A DNA stretch of 64,000 nt from Prosthecodimorpha hirschii (GTDB lineage: Bacteria > Pseudomonadota > Alphaproteobacteria > Rhizobiales > Ancalomicrobiaceae), in assembly GCF_001305515.1 (NCBI RefSeq), contig NZ_LJYW01000001.1:5118486-5182485 (forward strand), written 5' to 3'. The notes under the pieces were generated by a model, which was not told the origin of the DNA, made no database searches, and saw only the letters and a program-made list of their open reading frames with translations. Positions 8,277 through 16,963 of this stretch are shown here, piece by piece; the first letter of the stretch is position 1; each line of letters starts with the position of its first letter. The position numbers and the translations under genes were made by a program.

Positions 8277-9644
8277 ATGACCCGTGAAATCCTCATCAAT
8301 GCTTTCGCGATGAACGCGCCCGGCCATCTGTCGCCCGGGCTCTGGCGGCATACCGCCGACCGCTCCGCCGACTATCGTCACATCCGCCACTGGGTCGACC
8401 TCGCCAAAACGCTCGAACGCGGGTTGATCGATGGGCTGTTCATCGCCGATGTGGTCGGCGTCTACGACGTCTATGGCGGGTCGGTCGATGCGGCGGTGCG
8501 CGGCGGCGTGCAGGTGCCGGTCAACGATCCCTTGCAACTCGTTCCCGCCATGGCCTATGCGACCGAGCATCTCGGCTTCGGCGTGACGGCCTCGGTCTCG
8601 TTCGAACATCCGTTCCCTTTCGCCCGGCGCATGTCGACCCTCGACCACCTGACCGGCGGCCGGGTGGGCTGGAACATCGTGACCTCCTATCTCGACAGCG
8701 GCGCGCGCAATCTCGGCCAGGCCCGGCAGGCCGGCCACGACGACCGCTACGATGTCGCCGACGAGTATCTGGAGGTGGTCTACAAGCTTTGGGAGGGCAG
8801 CTGGGCCGACGATGCCGTCCTGCGCGACCGCGCCTCGGGTATCTTCGCGGACCCGGCCAAAGTCCGGCCGATCCGGCATGACGGCCCGAATTTCAAGGTG
8901 CCGGGCATCCATCTCTGCGAGCCCTCGCCGCAGCGCACGCCCGTGCTCTACCAAGCCGGAGCCTCGAGCCGCGGCCGCCGCTTCGCCGCGCGCCATGCCG
9001 AATGCGTCTTCGTCGGCGGGCCGACCATCCTGATCCTGAAGCGCATCGTATCCGATCTGCGCGCCGCTGCGGTCGAGGCCGCCCGCCGGCCGGACGACAT
9101 CAAGATTCTCAACATGCAGACCGTCATCCTCGGCCGAACCGATTCGGAGGCCGAGGACAAGGCCGCCGACTACCGGTCCCTCGTCGACCACACCGGAGCG
9201 CTTGCGCTTCTGTCGGGCTGGACCGGCGTCGACCTCTCCACCTACGGGCTCGACGAACCCTTGCGCCATGTGAAGACCGAGGCCGGGCAATCGGCGCTGG
9301 AATCCTTCACCACCGCCGATCCGGACCGGCAATGGACCATCCGCGAACTGGCGCAATGGTGCGGCATCGGCGGGCGGGGGCCGGTCCTGGTCGGCTCGGC
9401 CCGGACCGTTGCGGACCAACTGCAGCACTGGATCGCCGAGACCGATGTCGACGGCTTCAACCTCGCCTGGGCGGTCAATCCCGGTACCTTCGAGGACATC
9501 GTCGACCTCCTCGTGCCCGAACTCCAGCGCCGTGGTGCCTACAAGACGGCGTACCGGCCCGGCACCTTGCGCGAAAAACTGTTCGGTGACGGCCCGCGGC
9601 TCAATGCGCGCCACACCGGAGCCGGGTTCCGCACGCTGCCCTGA
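8277..9644 (+). CDS. LLM class flavin-dependent monooxygenase (NtaA/SnaA/DszA group)
   Basis: A 455-residue luciferase-family enzyme of the long, two-component FMNH2-dependent group that oxidises nitrilotriacetate, sulfones or related compounds. Diagnostic pieces are LERGLIDGLFIADVVG near residue 45, FEHPFPFARRMSTLDHLTGGRVGWNIVTSYLDSGARNLG around 115-150, and a C-terminal DGFNLAWAVNPGTFEDIVDLLVPELQRRG. The start is ATG 8277 (MTREILINAFAMN); the in-frame extension upstream to 8187 has no family-like sequence. A separate flavin reductase is needed but none is visible nearby. Confidence 0.88.
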   Translation: MTREILINAFAMNAPGHLSPGLWRHTADRSADYRHIRHWVDLAKTLERGLIDGLFIADVVGVYDVYGGSVDAAVRGGVQVPVNDPLQLVPAMAYATEHLGFGVTASVSFEHPFPFARRMSTLDHLTGGRVGWNIVTSYLDSGARNLGQARQAGHDDRYDVADEYLEVVYKLWEGSWADDAVLRDRASGIFADPAKVRPIRHDGPNFKVPGIHLCEPSPQRTPVLYQAGASSRGRRFAARHAECVFVGGPTILILKRIVSDLRAAAVEAARRPDDIKILNMQTVILGRTDSEAEDKAADYRSLVDHTGALALLSGWTGVDLSTYGLDEPLRHVKTEAGQSALESFTTADPDRQWTIRELAQWCGIGGRGPVLVGSARTVADQLQHWIAETDVDGFNLAWAVNPGTFEDIVDLLVPELQRRGAYKTAYRPGTLREKLFGDGPRLNARHTGAGFRTLP

Positions 9645-9823
9645 AGGGTCAATTTTCGATATTGTCGACCGGAATAATCGGAATTCCCGAAACGGCGCTC
9701 CAGCGGAAAGCCGATCCGCCGAGGCGCCACCAAAACAGGCAGCGATTTCTCGACCGCGGCCTCAGCTCCCCGCATGATCAAGCCTCACGACGTGGCGCCG
9801 GCCACGCGACCACCGGGACTGCC

Positions 9824-10921
9824 ATGAGCTTCGTGCCGCAAAACTTCGAGATTGGGACCCCAGTATCCCCGGTATCGGCGATGATCGCCCTCAAGGGGGT
9901 CTCCAAGGTCTATCCGGCGACGCGGACGAGCGCGTCCGTGACGGCGCTGGATGCGGTCGATCTGACCATCGGGACGGGCGAAATTTTCGGCGTCATCGGC
10001 CGTTCGGGCGCGGGCAAGTCGACGTTGATCCGGACCATCAACGGGCTTGAAACCCCGACCGGCGGATCGGTTGTTGTCGATGGCGTCGAGATCACCCGTC
10101 TGGCCGCGCGTCCCCTGCGCGAGGCCCGCCGGGGCATCGGCATGATCTTCCAGCATTTCAACCTGCTGTCCTCGCGCACGGCCTATCAGAACGTCGCGCT
10201 GCCGCTCGAACTGGCGGGACTGTCGGCGGCCGAGATCCGCGCCCGCGTCGAGCCCATGCTGGATCTCGTCGGTCTCGCCGACAAGCGCGACCGCTTCCCG
10301 GTCGAATTGTCGGGCGGCCAGAAGCAGCGCGTCGGCATCGCCCGTGCGCTGGCGACCCGGCCCAAGGTGCTGCTCTCTGACGAGGCGACCTCGGCGCTCG
10401 ATCCGGAGACGACGCGCTCCATTCTGGCGCTCCTGAAGCAGGTCAATCGCGATCTCGGGGTCACGATCGTGCTCATCACCCACGAGATGGCGGTGGTGCG
10501 GGAGATCTGCGACCGGGTCGGCGTGATCGAGGCCGGACGGATCATCGAGCAGGGCAAGGTCTTCGACGTGGCCACCAGGCCCCGGACCGAAACGGCCCGC
10601 AGCTTCCTGGCCGAGTTGAACGGCGCCGCCTTGTCGCCCTCTCTGGTCGCGCGGTTGCGGCAGGACCCTTGCGGCACCTGCCGGACCGTGTTCCGGCTGA
10701 CCTTTTCCGGCCCGCTCGCCGACGATCCGATCATCACCCGCCTCGCCCGCCACCTCGATACCGACGTGGCCATCCTGAGTGCGCGCGTGGAGGAGATCGC
10801 CGGCCGGCCCTTTGGCACCATGATCGTGACCATCGACAACGCGCATGGCGCGAGCGGGGCGGCCGAAGGCTTCCTCCGCTCGGCCGGCATCGAGACGGAG
10901 AAACTCGGCCATGTCGCCTGA
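9824..10921 (+). CDS. metN: methionine-type ABC transporter ATP-binding protein
   Basis: This 365-residue protein has Walker A GRSGAGKS, signature LSGGQKQRVGIARAL and Walker B VLLSDEATSALDP. It ends in an extra domain of about 75 residues with NIL-domain character (LTFSGPLADDPIITRLARHL through GTMIVTIDN), which binds substrate for feedback control in MetN. ATG 9824 is taken as the start; ATG 9881 (MIALKGVSKVYPATR) would also fit the family length. It overlaps metI by 11 bases. In this context the substrate may be another sulfur compound rather than methionine. Confidence 0.88.
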   Translation: MSFVPQNFEIGTPVSPVSAMIALKGVSKVYPATRTSASVTALDAVDLTIGTGEIFGVIGRSGAGKSTLIRTINGLETPTGGSVVVDGVEITRLAARPLREARRGIGMIFQHFNLLSSRTAYQNVALPLELAGLSAAEIRARVEPMLDLVGLADKRDRFPVELSGGQKQRVGIARALATRPKVLLSDEATSALDPETTRSILALLKQVNRDLGVTIVLITHEMAVVREICDRVGVIEAGRIIEQGKVFDVATRPRTETARSFLAELNGAALSPSLVARLRQDPCGTCRTVFRLTFSGPLADDPIITRLARHLDTDVAILSARVEEIAGRPFGTMIVTIDNAHGASGAAEGFLRSAGIETEKLGHVA

Positions 10922-11576
10922 CCTCCTCGCCCTGATCGGCCGCTCGGCGCTCGACACGCTCTACATGGTGACGATCGCCTTTGCCCTCGGCACGGCCTTC
11001 GGCGCCCCGCTCGGCATCTTTCTGGCGACATCCGGCAAGGGCGAACTCTTTGCCGCCCCGGTCGCCAACCGGATCCTGGGGGTGATCGTCAACGCGACGC
11101 GCTCGACTCCCTTTATCATCCTGTTGGTGGCAATCATCCCGCTGACGCGGCTGATCGTCGGCACCTCGATCGGCACGACGGCAGCGATCGTGCCGCTGAC
11201 CATCGCGGCGGCGCCCTTCATCGCCCGCATCGTCGAGGCGGCGGTCCGCGAGGTCGACCACGGCCTGATCGAGGCGACACTCGCCATGGGGGCCACGCCC
11301 CTGCAGGTGGTGCGCAAAGTGCTCGTTCCCGAGGCGTTGCCCGGCATCGCCCTTGGGCTGACGCTCACAATCGTCAGCCTGATCGCAAATTCGGCCATGG
11401 TCGGCGCGGTCGGCGGCGGCGGGCTCGGCGATCTGGGGATCCGCTACGGCTACCAGCGCTTCATGCCGGAGGTCATGGCCGCCGTCGTGGTGGTGCTGAT
11501 CGTGCTCGTCCAGGTCGTCCAATCCGCCGGCGAGGCCCTCGCCCGCCGGGTCAACAAGCGCATTCGCCGGGCCTGA
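10911..11576 (+). CDS. metI: methionine-type ABC transporter permease
   Basis: A 221-residue inner-membrane permease with several hydrophobic helices. The coupling-loop sequence is VREVDHGLIEATLAMGATPLQVVRKVLVPEALPGIALGLTLT, the typical EAA loop, followed by NSAMVGAVGGGGLGDLGIRYGYQRF, which is strongly MetI-like. The start is ATG 10911 inside the end of metN. It would form the homodimeric channel energised by MetN and fed by the binding protein downstream. Confidence 0.92.
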   Translation: MSPDLLALIGRSALDTLYMVTIAFALGTAFGAPLGIFLATSGKGELFAAPVANRILGVIVNATRSTPFIILLVAIIPLTRLIVGTSIGTTAAIVPLTIAAAPFIARIVEAAVREVDHGLIEATLAMGATPLQVVRKVLVPEALPGIALGLTLTIVSLIANSAMVGAVGGGGLGDLGIRYGYQRFMPEVMAAVVVVLIVLVQVVQSAGEALARRVNKRIRRA

Positions 11577-11670
11577 CGCCCCGCGCCGATTCCCTTCACG
11601 CTCTCGCCCGACGCGGACGGACCCAGTCCGCGAACCACAGCGCCATGTCCCCTCACATAAGGAAAACCGG

Positions 11671-12474
11671 ATGTCCCTGATCCGTCTCACCCGCCGCGCT
11701 GCGTTCGGCCTCTTCGGCGCCACCCTCCTCGCCGGCGTCGCGCCGGCCTCCGCCCAGACGGTGATCCGCATCGCCGTCACCCCTGGCCCGCATGCGCAGA
11801 TCCTTGAGGCCGTGAAGCCGATCGCCGCCAAGAAGGGGATCGAGCTCAAGATCATCGAGTTCTCCGACTATGTCGTGCCCAACCAGGCGCTCGACGCCGG
11901 GGAGATCGAGGCCAACTCGTTCCAGAACCAGCCCTATCTCGACAACCAGGTGAAGGATCGCGGCTACAAGATCGTGCCCGTCGGCCTGACCGTGAATTTC
12001 CCGCTTGGCATCTATTCCAAGAAGTACAAGAGCTGGGCCGAGGTGCCGGATGGCGCCAAGATCGCGATCCAGAACGATCCGACCAATGGCGGCCGCTCGC
12101 TCCTGCTCCTGCAGGACAAGGGCGTGATCAAGCTGAAGCCGGGCGTCGGCTACAAGCCGACCGTGCTCGACATCGCCGATAACCCGAAGCGCCTGCAATT
12201 CATCGAGATCGACGCCGCGCAGACGCCGCGCGCGCTCGACGATGTTGCGGCCGCCGCGATCAACACCAACTACGCCACCCAAGCCGGGCTCGATCCGGTC
12301 AAGGACCCGATCCTCAAGGAGGATCCGAAGGGCCCCTACGTGAACCTGCTCGCCGTTCGCGCCGCCGACAAGGACAAGCCCTGGGTCAAGGAATTGGTCG
12401 CCGCCTACCAGACGCCAGAGGTGAAGGCTTTCGTGCTCGAAAAGTTCAAGGGCGCCGTGTTGCCGGCCTGGTGA
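11671..12474 (+). CDS. MetQ/NlpA-family substrate-binding protein
   Basis: A 267-residue periplasmic binding protein of the NlpA/MetQ family: VTPGPHAQILEAVKPIAAKKGIELKIIEFSDYVVPNQALDAGEIEANSFQNQPYLDNQ is diagnostic. The N-terminus has RR followed by a hydrophobic stretch and an APASAQ cleavage site. No lipobox Cys is visible, so unlike E. coli MetQ it should be soluble rather than a lipoprotein. AAGGAAA precedes ATG 11671. It follows metI by 94 bases. Confidence 0.9.
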   Translation: MSLIRLTRRAAFGLFGATLLAGVAPASAQTVIRIAVTPGPHAQILEAVKPIAAKKGIELKIIEFSDYVVPNQALDAGEIEANSFQNQPYLDNQVKDRGYKIVPVGLTVNFPLGIYSKKYKSWAEVPDGAKIAIQNDPTNGGRSLLLLQDKGVIKLKPGVGYKPTVLDIADNPKRLQFIEIDAAQTPRALDDVAAAAINTNYATQAGLDPVKDPILKEDPKGPYVNLLAVRAADKDKPWVKELVAAYQTPEVKAFVLEKFKGAVLPAW

Positions 12475-12511
12475 GCGCGGCATCGACTTCAACGTCAATG
12501 GGGCGGTTCAC

Positions 12512-13455
12512 ATGTTTCGTCGCACGTTCCCTGCCGCCGCCGCCGCGCTTCTCTCGTTGCCGTTCGCCGCGCCCTCGGCCCGCGCCGAGGACTAGGTGAT
12601 CCGCATCGGCTTCAAGAAATACGGCACGCTGATCCTCCTGAAGGCCAAGGGCTCGCTGGAGGAAAAGCTGAAGCCGCTCGGCTATACGGTGACCTGGTCG
12701 GAATTCCCGGCCGGCCCGCAATAGCTCGAAGCGCTCAATGCCGGCGCCATCGACTTCGGCTCGACCGGCGAGGCCGCGCCGACTTCGCGCCGGCCGCCGG
12801 CGCCAAGCTGCAATATGTTGCCCGTGAGCCGCCGGCCCCGAAGGGCGAGGCGATCCTTGTGCCGAAGGACAGCCAACGGAAGTCGGTCAGCGATCTCAAG
12901 GGCAAGAAGGTCGCGCTCAACAAGGGCTCGAACGTGCACTACCTGCTCGTCCGCGCCCTGGAGAAGGCCGGCGTCGCCTACGAGGATGTCGAGAAGGTGT
13001 TCCTCGCACCGGCGGACGCGCGTGCGGCCTTCGAGCGCGGTGCCATCGACGCCTGGGCGATCTGGGATCCGTTCCAGGCCGCGGCCGAGGTGGCTATCCA
13101 GGCCAAGACCTTGACCGACGGCGAAGGCCTGGTCCCGAATCACCAAGTCTATCTGACGGCGCAGCCCATCTCGGCCGCCCATCCGAAGGCGGTCGACACG
13201 GTCATCGGCGCCCTCGCCGAGATCGACCAGTGGATCGCCGCCAACCCGCAGGCCGCCGCCGACCAGCTCGGCCCCTCGATCGGCATACCGGCTCCCAGCA
13301 TCAAGGTCGCCGTGAAGCGCCAGACCTACGGCATCAAGCCGCTCTCCGAGGAGGTCGTGGCTGAGCAGCAGAAGATCGCCGACGCTTTCTTCAAGCTCGG
13401 CCCGCTGCTGAAGCCGGTCGTGATCGCCGATATCGTCCGCAAGCCCAGCATCTGA
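12512..13455 (+). pseudogene. aliphatic sulfonate-binding protein (SsuA-like), degraded
   Basis: Reading from ATG 12512 gives a signal peptide (MFRRTFPAAAAALLSLPFAA) and SsuA-like sequence, but two in-frame TAG codons occur at 12593 and 12722. A one-base loss near 12780 then moves the family-like sequence into another frame (DFAPAAGAKLQYVAREPP), which stays open to 13455. Past the damage it reads KSVSDLKGKKVALNKGSNVHYLLVRALEKAGV, typical of the SsuA/TauA fold. Three lesions in a well-conserved gene indicate a pseudogene, not a sequencing slip. It supports a former sulfonate-uptake function for this transporter set. Confidence 0.85.
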
Positions 13456-13493
13456 AGCCCGACAGTCTATCCCAGATCTCAGGGCTCCGAAGC

Positions 13494-13728
13494 GCAAGAT
13501 TCTGGAAATAAATTATAATAATAAAATAGCATCTTGAATTCACCATGCATTCAAAAATGACTGAGTTGGAGCGTTTATTAGGATATACAGATAGTCTTTA
13601 ACACTTCAGGGAGTGCGTTACAAATATCAGTTTGGCCCGAAATAGACTCTTGGTCGATCTGATGCTACACAGGTATCGAAATCTTCAAACAATGGCGGTT
13701 GCGAGCCCCGGCAACCAAATACGTTCCA
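13494..13728. other. AT-rich patch with no recognisable gene; possible small RNA
   Basis: Between the SsuA-like pseudogene and the oxidoreductase is a stretch (13494-13640) far richer in A and T than anything around it, including TTATAATAATAAAAT. An 18-codon frame (13545-13601, MTELERLLGYTDSL after two possible starts) is the only coding-like hint. A 6-bp hairpin (GGTTGC at 13697, GCAACC at 13711) precedes the terminator. From 13760 to 14190 the sequence returns to high GC and I see nothing supported in it. Confidence 0.5.
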
Positions 13729-13758
13729 CGCCCCGTGCATACATGCACGGGGCGTTTT
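13729..13758 (+). terminator. strong intrinsic terminator
   Basis: CGCCCCGTGCA at 13729-13739 pairs with TGCACGGGGCG at 13744-13754, with a short loop and TTTT directly after. It is a near-ideal rho-independent terminator for plus-strand transcription, but lies 270 bases past the nearest gene. It may therefore end a non-coding transcript from the AT-rich patch. Confidence 0.8.
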
Positions 13759-14192
13759 GCGTTGTCCGGGCGGTCGCGGCCGAAAGCGCCGGGATCGTCG
13801 CGAGTGCGCCCGTCGGAATGGCGCTCAAGCCGCCCTCGGGCTTCGGGCTCAACGTGACCTCGTCGGCTGTCGTTCGATCTTGCCCCCAATCTGCCCGCGC
13901 TCATCACCGGAATCTGTTCTGCTGCTGGTCCTCCGGGGCCGGGCTGCGAACGTTTTCGGGGTTCGGCCGCCCGGATCGGTGTGCGGGCGGTCGTCGGCGT
14001 TGCGCCGGTGCGGGGCTGGATCATCGAGGCGTCGGCGATCTGGGCCGGCAGGGCCGGGGAGGCTTGGTCGCGCGGGAAGCCGTCGGGTTTGGCGAAGAGA
14101 TCCTTGATCGCGGCGGCGGGCGGCGATCGACGGTTCCAAGCGTCGGCCGAAGGGGCGGAGTGGGTGGGGCGGTCATGCGGCTTGCTTTGGAC

Positions 14193-15203
14193 CTATGGTC
14201 CGGGCTGCAGGGCGACCACGACCTTGCCTTTGGCGCGGCCGGAGTCGAGATAGGCGAGGGCTTCGTTGGTCTCTTCGAACGGAAAGATGCGGTCCGTCAC
14301 CGGGCGGATGGCATGGGCGGCGATCAGGGATGCGATCTTTGTCAGCTGGCGGCCGTCGGCGCGCATGAACAGGAATTCATAGCGGACCCCGCGCGCCCGG
14401 GCCTTGCGGCGGATGCCGAGGCTGAGGAGCCGCAGCACCTGCTGCATCGCCCAGTTCAGGCCGTGGGCCTTGCCGAACGCGGCGGTCGGCGGACCGGCGA
14501 GCGAGATCAGAAGCCCGCCGGGCCGCAGCACCTTCAGGGACCGGGACAGCGTGTCGCCGTCCTGTCCGCAGACGACCAGATCATAGTCCGACAGGACCGT
14601 CTCGAACCGCTGCGTGCGATAGTCGACGACCCTGTCGGCGCCCAATCGGCGCGCCATGTCGGCATGGGCGCCGCCGACCGTGGTGGCGACCGTGGCGCCG
14701 AGATGCCTGGCCAGCTGGATCGCGACGCTGCCGAAGCCCCCCGAACCGGCATGGATCAGCACCTTCTGCCCGGGCTGCAGATCGGCGCGCTCGACCAGGG
14801 CCTGCCACGCCGTCAGGCCGACGAGGGGCAGCCCGGCGGCCTCGGTCATGGCGAGGCCGGACGGCATGAGGGCGAGATCGTCTTCGTCCACCGCGAGACG
14901 CTCGGCGAGGGTGCCGATGCGGCCATCCCTCGGCCGCCCGAAGACGGCATCGCCCGGGCGGAACCGCGAAACGTCGGCGCCGACCGCCTCTACCACGCCG
15001 GCCAGATCGTGGCCGAGGATCAGGGGCGGCCGGTAGGGCAGGATCGGCTTGAACGCGCCGTCGCGAATCTTGCTGTCCAACGGGTTCAGTCCGGCCGCGT
15101 GAATGCGCACCAGCACGTCGCGCGGACCGGGATGCGGATCGGGGTGGTCCGCGAGGCGCAGTCCGGCCCCGCGTCCATAGGCGTCCAGGATGAAGGCTTT
15201 CAC
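14193..15203 (-). CDS. NADPH:quinone oxidoreductase-like (MDR family) protein
   Basis: A 336-residue medium-chain reductase. The N-terminal GroES-like part contains HAAGLNPLDSKIRDG and LILGHDLAGVVEAVG. The cofactor motif is AGSGGFGSVAIQLARHLGATVATT at about 155-178, where AxGGxGxxA marks NADPH-type quinone oxidoreductases. No structural zinc Cys cluster is visible. The start is GTG 15203 (VKAFILDAYGRG) with GGAG before it; the in-frame extension further upstream has no family similarity. It lies downstream of the SDR gene on the same strand and may share its transcript. Confidence 0.87.
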   Translation of the reverse strand: MKAFILDAYGRGAGLRLADHPDPHPGPRDVLVRIHAAGLNPLDSKIRDGAFKPILPYRPPLILGHDLAGVVEAVGADVSRFRPGDAVFGRPRDGRIGTLAERLAVDEDDLALMPSGLAMTEAAGLPLVGLTAWQALVERADLQPGQKVLIHAGSGGFGSVAIQLARHLGATVATTVGGAHADMARRLGADRVVDYRTQRFETVLSDYDLVVCGQDGDTLSRSLKVLRPGGLLISLAGPPTAAFGKAHGLNWAMQQVLRLLSLGIRRKARARGVRYEFLFMRADGRQLTKIASLIAAHAIRPVTDRIFPFEETNEALAYLDSGRAKGKVVVALQPGP

Positions 15204-15339
15204 GGCTGGTTTCTCCAGAGCCTGTCCGGGTCCGATCGAAACGGCAGGACCGAAGCGGACCGGCTCAAGCCATTGACGCTGAGCCATTTCCTGATCGACT
15301 GGATGGCTCCATCCGATCGGGAAATGCTCTCGGCAGGGA

Positions 15340-16116
15340 TCAGCCGCGATAGCGGGCGGCGGGCTCGGTGTTGCCGAAGGACGGCAGCATGGCCTGGCGG
15401 GCAGCTTGATAGGCATCCCAGAGGGCGGCATCGGTCAGCGCCGGGATGGTGATCGGCTCGCGCGCGTCGAAGCCGGCCAGGGCGGCATCGACCAGATCGT
15501 TCACATCCATCATCGGCGGCAGGGTGGCGGGATCGGCGCCGGCCCGCTCCCAGATTTCCGTCCGGGTGGCGGCGGGCAGCACGGCCTGCACATAGACGCC
15601 CTTCGGCCCGAGCTCGAAGGCGAGGCCCTGGGACAGGAAGATCGCGAAGGCCTTGGTCGACCCGTAGATCGTCGCGGCGAATTCCGGAATGAGCCCGACG
15701 ACCGAGGCGATGTTGATGATCGACCCCCGCCCTTCGGCCGCGAAGCGGGCGCCGGCGGCTTGGGCCAGCAAGGCCAGGCTGGTGGTGTTCAGCGCGATCA
15801 GGCGGGCAATGGCGGCGCCGGTCTGGTCGGCGATGCCGCCGCTCAAGGCCGCGCCGGCATTGTTCACCAGGATGCCGATCCCGCTGTCGTCGCGGAGACG
15901 GGCGGCGACCCTGGCGACATCCGCCTCATGGGTCAGGTCGGCCGGCAGGATGTCGATCGCCACGCCGGTCTCCGCCCGCAGTCTGGCGGCCAGCACCTCC
16001 ATGCGGGCGCCATCGCGGGCGACGAGCACCAGGTCGTGTCCGCGGCGGGCAAAACGGTCGGCATAGGTGGCGCCGATGCCGGACGAGGCGCCGGTGATCA
16101 GGACTTTGGGGGACAT
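15340..16116 (-). CDS. SDR family NAD(P)-dependent oxidoreductase
   Basis: A 258-residue classical short-chain dehydrogenase. The cofactor motif is TGASSGIG at about residues 8-15, NNAG lies near 86, the catalytic Ser region is IINIASVVG, and the active site is YGSTK. The sequence after that (FAIFLSQGLAFELGPKGVYVQAVLP) is typical of the DltE-like group. ATG 16116 has GGAGAAC upstream. It is divergent from a TetR gene, and the shared gap carries two palindromes, so repression by that TetR is likely. Confidence 0.9.
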   Translation of the reverse strand: MSPKVLITGASSGIGATYADRFARRGHDLVLVARDGARMEVLAARLRAETGVAIDILPADLTHEADVARVAARLRDDSGIGILVNNAGAALSGGIADQTGAAIARLIALNTTSLALLAQAAGARFAAEGRGSIINIASVVGLIPEFAATIYGSTKAFAIFLSQGLAFELGPKGVYVQAVLPAATRTEIWERAGADPATLPPMMDVNDLVDAALAGFDAREPITIPALTDAALWDAYQAARQAMLPSFGNTEPAARYRG

Positions 16117-16150
16117 GATCTTGTTCTCCGAGGGGGTCCGGGATATATTC

Positions 16151-16196
16151 ATGATGGACATCATCATTGCTGGGCAAATATGATGGCCATCATCAT
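16151..16196. promoter_or_regulatory. two palindromic operators between SDR and TetR genes
   Basis: ATGATGGACATCATCAT (16151-16167) and ATGATGGCCATCATCAT (16180-16196) each contain ATGATG and CATCAT separated by two bases. The second core is a perfect 14-bp palindrome. Their centres are 29 bases apart, close to three DNA turns. They sit directly between the divergent starts at 16116 and 16230, the expected place for an autoregulating TetR repressor. Confidence 0.75.
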
Positions 16197-16229
16197 TATG
16201 TCAAGCCCCCCAGGGCACGAGGTGCGTCC

Positions 16230-16778
16230 ATGAAAGTCTCGCGCGAGCAAATGGCCGAAAACCGCAGCCGCATCCTGACCGAGGCGGCACGGCTGTTCCG
16301 CGACAAGGGGTTCGAGGCGGTGTCGGTGGCCGAGGTGATGAAGGCGGCCGGACTGACCCATGGCGGCTTCTATGGCCATTTCGCCTCGAAGGATGATCTG
16401 ATCGCGCAGACGGTCGCCCATGCCCTGACGCGGCAGGACGTCGGGGGCGGCGCCGAGGCCTTCCTGGCGGCCTATCTGTCGCCCGCCCACCGCGACGCTC
16501 CGGCGACGGGCTGCCCGACCGCCGCCTTCGCCTCCGACGCGCGCCGCCAGACGCCCGAGGCCCGCGCCGCCATGGCTGCCGGGACTGCGGCGCAGATCGC
16601 CCGGCTCGCGGCAGCGCTGGAAAGTCAGGGTGTGGGCGACGCGCGGGGGGCCGCCATCGGCTGCTGGTCTGCGGCGGTCGGCGCGCTGATCCTGGCGCGC
16701 GCGGTCGGGGACGAGGCGCTGTCGGACGAAATTCTCGACCGGACCAGGGGCTGGATTGCGGCGTCCCTGAAGGGCTGA
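16230..16778 (+). CDS. TetR/AcrR family transcriptional regulator
   Basis: A 182-residue regulator with an N-terminal DNA-binding domain: RSRILTEAARLFRDKGFEAVSVAEVMKAAGLTHGGFYGHFASKDDLI, the standard TetR helix-turn-helix with GGFYxHFxSKDDL. The rest is helical, for ligand binding and dimerisation (GCPTAAFASDARRQTPEARAAM is common in the group controlling nearby oxidoreductases). The start is ATG 16230 (MKVSREQMAENR); the upstream frame runs through the operator. It probably represses itself and the divergent SDR. Confidence 0.9.
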   Translation: MKVSREQMAENRSRILTEAARLFRDKGFEAVSVAEVMKAAGLTHGGFYGHFASKDDLIAQTVAHALTRQDVGGGAEAFLAAYLSPAHRDAPATGCPTAAFASDARRQTPEARAAMAAGTAAQIARLAAALESQGVGDARGAAIGCWSAAVGALILARAVGDEALSDEILDRTRGWIAASLKG

Positions 16779-16887
16779 CGCCGGATCGCCGCGCGGTTCG
16801 ATCGCGCCGGAGGGGGCCCCACGGGGTGCCCGTCCGGCGCGGGAATCCGGACCGCGAACGCTTAGAGCCCTCGGCGGCGCGCGATAA

Positions 16888-16926
16888 GATGTATATACAT
16901 CGTGGCCGACATGATGCATATGCATC
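16888..16926. promoter_or_regulatory. two perfect 14-bp palindromes before the MarR-MFS operon
   Basis: GATGTATATACATC (16888-16901) and GATGCATATGCATC (16913-16926) are each perfect palindromes and share the outer GATG/CATC. Their centres are 25 bases apart. They lie 38-76 bases ahead of the MarR start codon, so they are the likely autoregulatory sites of that repressor and overlap its promoter. Confidence 0.75.
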
Positions 16927-16963
16927 TCTGACGTTCCTCTCTCCTCCGGCAACAGGTCGCTCC

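Noticed and set aside
9645..9823. SAM-type riboswitch before the metN-like gene
   Set aside because: I looked for SAM-II and S-box conserved stretches and saw none.
13690..13718. Possible tRNA 3' fragment or attachment site (GGTTGC...GCAACC)
   Set aside because: The T-arm pattern and other arms are missing, and no integrase gene is nearby; it is a simple hairpin.
13632..15452. 606-codon plus-strand frame through the AT-rich patch and terminator
   Set aside because: It runs through a strong terminator and opposes the oxidoreductase gene; no family-like sequence.
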